Assembly (NCBI GenBank): GCA_033763435.1
Contig: JANRKN010000088.1
Coordinates: 1-18,935 of the forward strand
Direction of reading: 5' to 3'
DNA from: JANRKN01 sp033763435
Lineage (GTDB): Bacteria; Planctomycetota; Phycisphaerae; Phycisphaerales; UBA1924
DNA length: 18,935 nucleotides
The translations under genes were made by a program, and so were the position numbers. The notes beneath the pieces are model-generated. The model did not search any database, had not been told where the DNA came from, and saw only the letters and a program-made list of their open reading frames with translations. Below are positions 1 through 6,716 of the stretch, in pieces (the first letter of the stretch is position 1; each line of letters opens with the position of its first letter).

Positions 1-469
1 ACGCTGGCTCGTGGGCGGCATAACACGCGGGAGCTGGTTGGGACTGCTTGGCGCCGAGTGGGCGCTGACCGAGGCTGAGTCGACGGAGAACTCCGCGGAT
101 GTGCGGGCGGCGCTCGCGTTCGCGCTCTGGCACCAGACTACGGCTCTCGATCACTTTCGACGCCAACAGGGCAAGCCCGATCTTGTGCCGCTGGAACTCG
201 TCCCCCGCGTGCTCGCGGCGTTCCGCTCAACGGTGCTTGAGTCCGACGTGCCGATCGAGGGCGATGCAGCGCTGGCGCTGATCGTCCACGCCGACTACGG
301 CAGAAACACGCCCGAAGCCCTCGAGTGGGCCACGCAAAATCCTGAACGACGCGCGACAGGAGAAGCCACACTCAGCGCGCTGCGGGCGAACCCTGCCCGA
401 CTGCTCGGCCCCACCGCACGCCGTCGCTGGGAGCAGGCCGAGAATCCGACGGCCGTTGTCGATCCTTAA
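1..469 (+). CDS. C-terminal part of an unrecognised protein (5' end outside window)
   Basis: The reading frame is open from the first bases of the window and ends with TAA at 467-469. A GTG at 11 could be a start, but the frame continues upstream of it without a stop, so the gene most likely begins outside the window. About 155 residues are visible. They are rich in Ala, Arg, Glu and Leu and look mostly alpha-helical, with no membrane segment and no catalytic motif I recognise. The end converges on the minus-strand gene at 475-1590, with only 5 nt between the two stop codons. Function unknown. Frame openness and codon choice typical of the window make me fairly sure it is coding. Confidence 0.6.
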   Translation, partial: RWLVGGITRGSWLGLLGAEWALTEAESTENSADVRAALAFALWHQTTALDHFRRQQGKPDLVPLELVPRVLAAFRSTVLESDVPIEGDAALALIVHADYGRNTPEALEWATQNPERRATGEATLSALRANPARLLGPTARRRWEQAENPTAVVDP

Positions 470-474
470 GCCGC

Positions 475-1590
475 TCACTTCCCGATCCAGAACCAGTCGG
501 CGTCGAGGGCCTGCTGCTCGGTCCAGGCCTTGGCGAGTGCGAGCCAATCCTCGCCGTTGCCGGCCTGGGCGTAGGCCCGTGCGGCGCCCTCGGCGTCCAC
601 GCGCACAAGCCCGGCCCACGCGCGCTCGCGACTTGTTGGCCCCTGCGCAGGCTTCCACACCTCGACCGCGTACCACCCCGCGCCCGCCAGACGACGGTTG
701 GAAAGCGCCGACGAAAGATCCCGCGGCGTCGTCAGCCGATCCACGCTCAGCCGCCCCATGTCGACCAGCCCGAAATGGTCGGCGAGTTCTACGAGCCCGC
801 GCTCGAGCGTCGCGGGCGAGGGCGGGGCCTTGGGGTACACGCGCGAAAGCACGCCCCGCACGAACGCCTCACCCGTGCCGGGCGCGTCCAGCGCCTGCGC
901 GACGGGCTGATCCGTCGGCGTGGGCTGGGCGACGGGCCCCGGCGCGGGGCGCTCGGTGATGAGCTCGCCCCCCGAGCCCCAGGTCAGGCCCGGGCCCACG
1001 CGCTGGCCGTTCTGATAGAACGAACGCCCGCTGAGGCCGCCGGCGGGCCACATGGTGACCATGACGCCGTTCATCTCACCCGCTCGCAGGCGCGAACGCT
1101 CGACGAGCGTGTGCATCCGCGGGCCGGCCTGGTTCAGGTCCTCGCTCCACTTCTCGCGCAGGCCCTGTTCCTGCCCGGCGGCGTTGATCGTGCGTTCCTG
1201 CAGCCGGCCCGAAGGGAAATAGCGCAGCTCGGGGCCTGAGAGCCGGTCGGCGTCGAAGGTCTGGGTCTGCATGACGGGCGAGCCGTCCTGATCGCGAAAG
1301 CGCGTCCAGAGGCCCGTGCGCTTGCCGCGGGAGAACTGGCCTCGGTCCTTGATCCGGCCTGACTTGTAAAACTCTTCGGAGGTGCCATCGCGGACGCGCT
1401 GGCCATCGAGCAGCTTCCACTGATAGCGCACGCGGACGATCGACGACTCGGGGAAGAGTTCTTCTTCGGTCTGGTTGGCGGCCTGATTGGCGGCCGGTTG
1501 AATCAAGGCCGCGGGGGCGTTGCCGGGCATCGCGCCCAGGGAGAGGCCCGCGAGGGCAAGGAGAACAGCCGATCGGCGCGCGTGGGTCAT
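475..1590 (-). CDS. Secreted YwqK/MORN-like repeat protein
   Basis: This predicted protein has 371 residues. Residues 1-28 look like a Sec signal peptide (RR followed by a hydrophobic stretch and small residues), so it is probably exported. Residues about 70-208 hold degenerate repeats of the kind 'G-x-x-x-x-[FY]-x-x-x-G-x', for example GTSEEFYKSGRIKDRG, GLWTRFRD, GPELRYFPSGRLQER, GVMVTMWPAGGLSGRSFY and GPGLTWGSGGEL. This pattern is typical of MORN_2/YwqK-type repeats, which form extended beta hairpins. Residues 212-235 are a Pro/Gln-rich linker, and the last 130 residues form a separate mostly helical region with no match I know. It is the last gene of a minus-strand run, 13 nt after the membrane protein gene. 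The biological role is unknown; YwqK-like proteins are sometimes labelled antitoxins, but no toxin partner is visible. Confidence 0.75.
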   Translation of the reverse strand: MTHARRSAVLLALAGLSLGAMPGNAPAALIQPAANQAANQTEEELFPESSIVRVRYQWKLLDGQRVRDGTSEEFYKSGRIKDRGQFSRGKRTGLWTRFRDQDGSPVMQTQTFDADRLSGPELRYFPSGRLQERTINAAGQEQGLREKWSEDLNQAGPRMHTLVERSRLRAGEMNGVMVTMWPAGGLSGRSFYQNGQRVGPGLTWGSGGELITERPAPGPVAQPTPTDQPVAQALDAPGTGEAFVRGVLSRVYPKAPPSPATLERGLVELADHFGLVDMGRLSVDRLTTPRDLSSALSNRRLAGAGWYAVEVWKPAQGPTSRERAWAGLVRVDAEGAARAYAQAGNGEDWLALAKAWTEQQALDADWFWIGK

Positions 1591-1603
1591 ACGTATTCAG
1601 ATG

Positions 1604-2434
1604 CTACCCGGTCCGGCCCGTTCCTGTGTCGGGGCCCCGGCGGGAGATCTTGTCGGCCAGCGGGTCGCCCAGTGGGTCATCGTGCGGCGCAAAGTTCATC
1701 GCGTACGCGTTGCATTCGGGGCAGTACGGCACCTGCACGCCCCGAAGGTCGTACCCGCACCGATGGCACAGCGGCAGGCCCCGCGGCCTCACCCACACCG
1801 GATCCAAGGGCGCCCGCGCTCCCGACCGCACCCACGCGCCGACCGCCCACACCGCGCCCACGTGCCACACGGCGTGGGCGGCATAGGTCCAGATCGGGTC
1901 GAGCCTGCCGAACGCCGGCGCGATGCCGGGCGCCCCCGCGAGATACCAGCACGAGGCGCTCGCGAGCGTCGCGCCCAGCATGAGATACAACCCCGCCCAC
2001 CAGCGCGTGAGGCCCCAGACCAGCGCCGAGGTGATCGCGCCCGAGGCGAGCACCATCCCCGCCTCGGTGCCCGAGCCGCCCAGCCCCATCCCTTGCAGCA
2101 CCCACGCGGGGACCCAGCCGAGCGCAAAGCCCACGGGGCGGAGATAGAACAGCCACATGGGGAACGTGAGGACCGCGAGCAGCAGGATCAGCGCCTGGGG
2201 CGTGCGGAGGAGTCGGCGGTCGACCAGCCGGAGCGCCAAGAGCCACGCGAGCAGCAGAAGGAGCGTCGCGCCGCCGAGCGCGGGGCTTTCGGGCGCGCGG
2301 TGCGGCAGTCCCAGCGTGAGGATCGAGCGCGGGCCCTGGCCTTGGTACCACCAGGGAATGACGGGCGCGAGGCCCAGCGCGAGGGTCAGCAGCAGGCCGC
2401 CACGGAGCCGGGATGGATCGACGGAGGCGGGCAT
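1604..2434 (-). CDS. Multi-pass membrane protein with C-terminal zinc ribbon
   Basis: The product has 276 residues. Hydrophobic segments lie at about 12-30, 54-71, 80-98, 102-114, 125-144, 147-168 and 181-202, so about six or seven membrane passes are likely. The soluble C-terminal tail has a four-cysteine zinc ribbon: Cys223 and Cys226 in CHRCGYDLRG, and Cys238 and Cys241 in CPEC. This CxxCGYDLRG...CPEC module is very common in planctomycete proteins, especially Phycisphaerae, often attached to membrane segments. Its function there is not established. The start ATG at 2434 lies 14 nt after the rluA stop, and the stop lies 13 nt before the next gene, so co-transcription is likely. No transporter or enzyme motif was seen. 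Confidence 0.8.
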   Translation of the reverse strand: MPASVDPSRLRGGLLLTLALGLAPVIPWWYQGQGPRSILTLGLPHRAPESPALGGATLLLLLAWLLALRLVDRRLLRTPQALILLLAVLTFPMWLFYLRPVGFALGWVPAWVLQGMGLGGSGTEAGMVLASGAITSALVWGLTRWWAGLYLMLGATLASASCWYLAGAPGIAPAFGRLDPIWTYAAHAVWHVGAVWAVGAWVRSGARAPLDPVWVRPRGLPLCHRCGYDLRGVQVPYCPECNAYAMNFAPHDDPLGDPLADKISRRGPDTGTGRTG

Positions 2435-2448
2435 GGGTGGGGCATGGT

Positions 2449-3141
2449 TCAGAAGGGCGCGGGGGCGTGGAACTCGATCCGGCGCGCGGGGTTGTCGGGG
2501 TCGAACAGGCTCAGGAACTCGGCATGGAGCGCCAGACGCGGGAATGTGGATGCCGAGCCATAGAGAACGTCGCCCAAGATTGGTGCGTTCAGGCCCGGGG
2601 CGTGGGGATGGGCGCAGTGGACGCGGAGCTGGTGCGTTCGGCCCGTGATGGGTTCCAGGCGCAGGCGGGCGCGATCCAGCTCCCGCGCGAGGATGCGATA
2701 GCGCGTCTGCGCGAGCTTGCCGAAGGTGTGATCGACGATCTGGTACGGGCGGTTGTCGATATCGGTACGCAGCGGGAGGGAGATTTCGCCCGAGTCGGGC
2801 GCGTGGTCGAGGGTGGAATCGACGAGGGCGAGATAGGCCTTTTCGACGCGGCGTTCTTCGAACTGGATCGAGAGGTCGCGCTGGGTGCGTTCATCGAGCG
2901 CGACGGCGAGCAGGCCCGAGGTGTCGGTGTCGAGGCGGTGGACGATCATGGGGCCGCGGGCGTGCGGGAAGAGCTTTTTGACGCGGGCGATGGCGCAGTC
3001 CTGCTTGTCGGGGCCCTTGCCCGGGACCGAGAGCATGCCGCTGGGCTTGTCGATGACGACCAGACGCGCGGACTGGAAGATGACCGCGGGGTCGGGGAGG
3101 GATTCGCGGAAGGCCTGGGTTGGCTCGGTGCCGTCGCGCAC
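2449..3141 (-). CDS. rluA: RluA-family RNA pseudouridine synthase
   Basis: From a GTG start at 3141 the protein has 230 residues, the usual size for RluA. It isomerises uridine to pseudouridine in RNA; E. coli RluA acts on 23S rRNA U746 and tRNA U32. Diagnostic motifs are VVIDKPSGMLSVPG (residues 28-41), HRLDTDTSG (69-76) with catalytic Asp71, PITGRTHQLRVH (164-175), PILGDVLYG (187-195) and PRLALHAEFL (201-210). The pattern throughout resembles RluA itself rather than RluC or RluD, and there is no S4 domain. The frame stays open to 3336, but the extra N-terminal residues would overlap the divergent gene and do not resemble the family, so I prefer the GTG. A TACGCT hexamer lies 6 nt upstream of it. 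It heads the minus-strand run toward 475. The family is certain; the exact subfamily and start are less so. Confidence 0.9.
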   Translation of the reverse strand: MRDGTEPTQAFRESLPDPAVIFQSARLVVIDKPSGMLSVPGKGPDKQDCAIARVKKLFPHARGPMIVHRLDTDTSGLLAVALDERTQRDLSIQFEERRVEKAYLALVDSTLDHAPDSGEISLPLRTDIDNRPYQIVDHTFGKLAQTRYRILARELDRARLRLEPITGRTHQLRVHCAHPHAPGLNAPILGDVLYGSASTFPRLALHAEFLSLFDPDNPARRIEFHAPAPF

Positions 3142-3178
3142 GCACGGAGCGTACGGGCCTTCGGTACGATCGGTGCAT
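3142..3178. promoter_or_regulatory. Divergent promoter region between rluA and the propeller gene
   Basis: Only 37 nt separate the two chosen start codons. A TACGAT hexamer at 3165-3170 points right and ends 8 nt before the ATG at 3179. A TACGCT hexamer on the minus strand (3153-3148) points left and ends 6 nt before the GTG at 3141. Both fit the bacterial -10 pattern TANNNT, and neither gene has a Shine-Dalgarno sequence, which suggests transcripts starting at or next to the start codon. No convincing -35 element is visible. This is inference from position and sequence only. Confidence 0.4.
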
Positions 3179-4507
3179 ATGACGACCGCCGCCCTGCTGT
3201 CGCTGCTGGCCTTCGCGCAGCCCGCCCCCACCACTCCCACCACTCCAGTCCAGCCCGCGCCGACGTACAAGCCCGACATGGACGGGGACTGGCGCGCGCA
3301 GGAGTCGGCGTACTTCGCGCGCACCTGGCAGATCACGCGCCCCGAGCGCTTCAGCCGCGCGGGCGAGAGCTACTTCGCGCCCGACGGACGCTGGGTGATC
3401 TTCCAGGGCATCGAGAACCCGAGCTTCGGCCGCGCGATCGGCGCGCCGGCGTCGGAGCCTGAGCCTTTCTATGGCATGTACGTGATGCTGGCCGACGACC
3501 CCGCCGCGATCGCCTCGCGCGAGGTCGAGCCCGTCATGGCGCGGATCTCGCCCGCGGGCAGCGCGAATACCTGTGGCTGGTTTCATCCGACGCAGCCCGG
3601 CCGCGTGCTGTTCGGATCGACGCGCGTCAAACCCGCGGATGAACAGACGCCCGGGTTCCAGGTCGGCTCGCGCCGATATCGGTGGGCGTTTCCGAAGGAC
3701 ATGCGCGTCGTGACCGGGACCATCGGCGCGATCGCGCAGGAAGGTTCGGCCAAGTCTCCGGGCGCGCTGAGCCTCGATGCGGAGCCCGAGCTGCTCTTCA
3801 AGCCCCCGGCCGAGGGGTACGCCGCCGAGTGCTCGTGGGACCCGACGGGGCAGATGGTGCTGTACGCGCTGGTGGACCCGGCGCGTCAGCCGACGGGCGA
3901 CGCGAAGGCCGCGGGAAAGACGTGGACGGACCTTTATATCTGGGACGCGCGGACGGGCAAGCACCATCGTCTGACCGATGCGCCCGGGTACAACGGCGGG
4001 CCGTTCTTCTCACCCGACGGGAAGTCCATCTGCTTCCGCGCCGACCGCGCGGGCAACGACCTGCTCCAGCTCTATGTCGCGAAGCTGAAGTTCACGCGCG
4101 ATGCGCTGGGCGCGATCGAGACCATCGGCCTTGAGCAGGAATTCGCCCTGACGGCCAACGAGCACGTGAACTGGGCGCCGATCTTCCATCCGTCGGGCAC
4201 GTATCTGGTCTATGCCTCGAGCGAGGTCTCGCACGCGAACTACGAGGTGTTTGCGCTGCCCGTGGACTGGGCCGCGCTGGAATCGGGCGTCGGGCCCGCG
4301 TCGATCCCGCGCAAGCGCCTCACCTTCGCGCCGGGCGCCGACGTGCTGCCCGCCTTCAACGCCGACGGCACGCGGATGATCTGGACCAGCCAGCGCGGGC
4401 CCAAGCTCGAGGGCCAGGACCGCCCCACGAGCCAGGTGTGGATCGCGGAGCTGACCGGGGCGATGGCCTCGGCGCAGGCGCTGTTCCAGCCCCAACCGCC
4501 CAAGTGA
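3179..4507 (+). CDS. TolB/PD40-type beta-propeller protein, probably secreted
   Basis: The product has 442 residues from the ATG at 3179. The N-terminus is a short hydrophobic stretch (residues 4-12) ending in AQP, then a Pro/Thr linker; this looks like a small signal peptide without the usual basic residues. The rest contains repeated WD40-like/PD40 blades of the form 'F-x-P-[DS]-G-[RKT]-x-[IV]-x-[FY]', for example YFAPDGRWVIFQG, CSWDPTGQMVLYA, FFSPDGKSICFRAD, IFHPSGTYLVYAS and AFNADGTRMIWTS. These are typical of TolB-like propellers and of the N-terminal domain of prolyl oligopeptidase-type proteins. No catalytic domain follows, so a binding or scaffolding role is likely. The frame is open far upstream, but that part is antisense to rluA, and the ATG follows a promoter-like hexamer. 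Confidence 0.8.
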   Translation: MTTAALLSLLAFAQPAPTTPTTPVQPAPTYKPDMDGDWRAQESAYFARTWQITRPERFSRAGESYFAPDGRWVIFQGIENPSFGRAIGAPASEPEPFYGMYVMLADDPAAIASREVEPVMARISPAGSANTCGWFHPTQPGRVLFGSTRVKPADEQTPGFQVGSRRYRWAFPKDMRVVTGTIGAIAQEGSAKSPGALSLDAEPELLFKPPAEGYAAECSWDPTGQMVLYALVDPARQPTGDAKAAGKTWTDLYIWDARTGKHHRLTDAPGYNGGPFFSPDGKSICFRADRAGNDLLQLYVAKLKFTRDALGAIETIGLEQEFALTANEHVNWAPIFHPSGTYLVYASSEVSHANYEVFALPVDWAALESGVGPASIPRKRLTFAPGADVLPAFNADGTRMIWTSQRGPKLEGQDRPTSQVWIAELTGAMASAQALFQPQPPK

Positions 4508-4542
4508 GCGGGGCGTTTGGGGGCGCCCGCGGCAGCGTCGGG

Positions 4543-4548
4543 TACACT
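4543..4548 (+). promoter_or_regulatory. Candidate -10 element (TACACT) of the hydrolase gene
   Basis: TACACT lies 7 nt before the ATG at 4556, with no clear -35 element and no separate ribosome-binding site beyond a G-run. It fits the TANNNT pattern seen before other genes here. A GTG at 4553 is an alternative start one codon earlier. Confidence 0.35.
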
Positions 4549-4555
4549 GGGGGTG

Positions 4556-5716
4556 ATGCAAGGCCCCGAAGATTTCGGGCTCTCGGCCGTCCGAACGCTC
4601 GCGCGGGTCGGGTCGGTCGCGCCCGCGCCGGGGCACTCGATCTTCTGGCAGCACTGGCACGCCGCGGTCGATGCCGCGGGCACGCCGCGCATCCAGGCGC
4701 GCACCCCCGCCGAGCTTGACCCCTCCGACCCGAGCGCCGACCACGAGTTCATCAGCCTCGGCGGCGTGCGCGTCGGCTGCCGGCTGGACAAGCCCGCGGG
4801 CGGGCGCTCGGCGCTCCGGGGCGCGGTGATCGTCCTGCACGGCTCCGAGGACGTGCCCACCTGCGAGAGCGATTCGGCGCGATGGTCGGCCCTGCGCGAG
4901 CGCGGGCTCGCGACGCTCGTGCTGCGCGTCCGCGGGTTCGCTGGCTCGCGCACCGACACGGGCAACCTGCTCACCGACGTGGGCTTCGCGGCGCGCGGCC
5001 TCGACGCGATCGGCGTCCCGACGGCGGGCGCGGGCATGAAGCCCGAGCGCGTGATGAGCTGGACCGTGCCTCAGGCGATCGCGGATGTGGTCCTCGCCGC
5101 GCGGGCGCTGCGGGGCGCGCTGCCCGGGGGCCTCACGCTGCCCGAGGGCGCGATGGTCGGGCTGATCGGCGAGAGTTTCGGAGGGGGCCTGGCGGTGATG
5201 GCTTCGGCGCAGCTCAGCGCCGCCGCGACGCGCACCGCCGACATCGATCGGCTCGCGATCGGCCTGCCTTCGCTGGGCGACTGGCCCTGGCGGCTGGAGC
5301 ATCCGGTGTTCGCTTCACCCACGCACGCGGGGTTCGCGATTCGCTCGGCGCTTGAAGCGGCGCGCGGGACGCCCCGGTTCGGTGAGCTCTTCGACGCGGT
5401 GAGGCTCTGCGACGCGGTGGTGCACGCGCCGCGGGTCCGCGCGTGGACGCTGTGCAAGCTGGCCGAGCGCGACGATGTCGTCCCCGCACCCGCGGCGGCG
5501 GCGGTCTTCAACGCGCTGGGCACCGACCCCGGGCGCAAGTGGCGCTTCGTGACGCCCTTCGGCCATTTCGACGGCGGGCTGCGCGCCGCACGCCGGCACG
5601 CGCTGTTCGACCGTGCCGCGGCCGACTTCTTCGACCCCGCCCACGCCCCCGACGACACCCTCGCGCGGTGGGAGGGCGTGCTGTCGGGCGCGAACGATCA
5701 GCCCCCCACGACCTGA
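4556..5716 (+). CDS. Alpha/beta-hydrolase, acetyl-xylan-esterase-like
   Basis: The product has 386 residues from the ATG at 4556; a TTG at 4517 would add 13 residues but has no support. The fold signature is clear: VIVLHG (91-96, oxyanion region), a nucleophile elbow GESFGG with Ser207, an acidic residue in ERDDVVP (Asp306 or Asp307) and a histidine in FGHFDGG (His337). This order of Ser, Asp and His is the classical triad of esterases and peptidases. The segment LVLRVRGFAGSRTD (121-134) resembles the DxRGxGxS motif of the cephalosporin-deacetylase/acetyl-xylan-esterase group, suggesting ester bond hydrolysis. No signal peptide is visible, so it is probably cytoplasmic. The substrate is unknown. 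The next gene starts 10 nt after its stop, so the two are likely co-transcribed. Confidence 0.8.
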   Translation: MQGPEDFGLSAVRTLARVGSVAPAPGHSIFWQHWHAAVDAAGTPRIQARTPAELDPSDPSADHEFISLGGVRVGCRLDKPAGGRSALRGAVIVLHGSEDVPTCESDSARWSALRERGLATLVLRVRGFAGSRTDTGNLLTDVGFAARGLDAIGVPTAGAGMKPERVMSWTVPQAIADVVLAARALRGALPGGLTLPEGAMVGLIGESFGGGLAVMASAQLSAAATRTADIDRLAIGLPSLGDWPWRLEHPVFASPTHAGFAIRSALEAARGTPRFGELFDAVRLCDAVVHAPRVRAWTLCKLAERDDVVPAPAAAAVFNALGTDPGRKWRFVTPFGHFDGGLRAARRHALFDRAAADFFDPAHAPDDTLARWEGVLSGANDQPPTT

Positions 5717-5720
5717 GAGG
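5715..5720 (+). promoter_or_regulatory. Ribosome-binding site deciding the start at 5727
   Basis: GAGAGG lies 6 nt before the ATG at 5727 and overlaps the stop codon of the hydrolase. It is one of the few clear Shine-Dalgarno sites in the window and supports this ATG over earlier in-frame codons, which would lie inside the hydrolase gene. Confidence 0.6.
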
Positions 5721-5726
5721 TTCGCC

Positions 5727-6671
5727 ATGACCACCCCCGCCCGCTCGCTCTCCACGCTGCTCCACGGCATCATCGACTACGCCGGGCTGTTTCCCCCCGC
5801 CGCGCTCGACATGGGTCGCGCGGTCGAGTCGTTCAACCGCGCGCGCATGGGCGAGCAGGCCTGGATGCTCGGGCGGTTTGTCTGCCCTGCCTCCAAGCTC
5901 CGCGCGTTCTCGCAGGCGGGCGCGCCCATGATGCCCGGCACGTTCGCGACCAGCGGCTACCGCGAGATGGCCGACGCGGGCGAACCGTGGCGCGTCTCGG
6001 TGCTGGTCGATGGCTCGCTCGACGAGGCGCTGGACACGATCGATCAGTTCAACGCCCACCACGAGCGCGAAGAGAACGGCCTCGCGCGCGCGGACACGCT
6101 GGAGATGAAGGTCACCAGCGCCGGGCAGATCGACCCCGCGGTCGAGAAGATCCCCGAGGATGTGTTCCCGTTCTTTGAGATCCCGCTGGGCGCGGATTGC
6201 CGGGGGTTCGTCGCGGCGCTCGCGGGCGAGCCCGTGGGCGCGAAGATCCGCACCGGGGGACTGACGCCCGACGCGTTCCCGCAGCTGCAGCACGTCGCGG
6301 AGTTCATCCACGCCTGCGCGGTCGCCGACGTGCGCTTCAAGGCCACCGCCGGGCTGCACCACCCGGTGCGGGGCACGTTCAACCTCACGTACGAGCCCAA
6401 CTGCGCGCGGGGCGTGATGCTCGGGTTCCTGAACCTGTTCCTGGCCGCGGCGATGGTCCGCGCCGAGCGTGTGCCGATCTCCAGGACGATGGAGATCCTC
6501 GAGAACCAGGACGCGAGCAAGTTCAAGTTCGCCGACGAGTTTGTGAGCTTCGGCGGGAGCATCGTCGAAACCGCCAAAGTTGCCCGCGCGCGAGAGAGCT
6601 TCGCCCTCTCGTTCGGCTCGTGCTCGTTCGATGAGCCCGTCGCGGATCTGCGGACCCTCGGGCTGCTCTAA
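5727..6671 (+). CDS. Conserved protein of unknown function next to fumarylacetoacetase
   Basis: The product has 314 residues. I do not know a characterised function. From memory, proteins with the same landmarks occur in several bacterial phyla as hypothetical proteins; I could not verify this. Landmarks are DYAGLFPP (17-24), WMLGRFVCP (46-54), FFEIPL (149-154), AKIRTGG (172-178), FKATAGLHHPVRG (204-216) and FGSCSFDEP (296-304). Alternation of hydrophobic strands with helices, together with the conserved Lys, Arg and paired His residues (Lys173, Arg175, Lys205, His211, His212), suggests a barrel-like enzyme binding an anionic substrate; this is inference. No signal peptide or membrane segment. 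It starts 10 nt after the hydrolase and ends 45 nt before fumarylacetoacetase, so a role linked to small-molecule breakdown is possible. Confidence 0.75.
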   Translation: MTTPARSLSTLLHGIIDYAGLFPPAALDMGRAVESFNRARMGEQAWMLGRFVCPASKLRAFSQAGAPMMPGTFATSGYREMADAGEPWRVSVLVDGSLDEALDTIDQFNAHHEREENGLARADTLEMKVTSAGQIDPAVEKIPEDVFPFFEIPLGADCRGFVAALAGEPVGAKIRTGGLTPDAFPQLQHVAEFIHACAVADVRFKATAGLHHPVRGTFNLTYEPNCARGVMLGFLNLFLAAAMVRAERVPISRTMEILENQDASKFKFADEFVSFGGSIVETAKVARARESFALSFGSCSFDEPVADLRTLGLL

Positions 6672-6705
6672 CCGGATCCGCGGCGACAATTCCCCGGCGG
6701 CTCCG

Positions 6706-6711
6706 TACCCT
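6706..6711 (+). promoter_or_regulatory. Candidate -10 element (TACCCT) of the fumarylacetoacetase gene
   Basis: TACCCT lies 5 nt before the ATG at 6717 in the 45-nt gap after the unknown gene. GCGACA at 6683-6688, 17 nt upstream, shares four of six bases with a -35 box. No Shine-Dalgarno sequence is present. This suggests the gene can be transcribed separately from its neighbours. Confidence 0.35.
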
Positions 6712-6716
6712 CGCCC

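Noticed and set aside
1520..2563. Plus-strand open frame of about 350 codons
   Set aside because: Antisense to the zinc-ribbon membrane protein; the Arg/Gln-rich product is the mirror of its hydrophobic codons.
3142..3336. Longer rluA reading frame starting at 3336
   Set aside because: The extra 65 residues overlap the divergent propeller gene, have no similarity to the RluA N-terminus and would leave no room for that gene's promoter.
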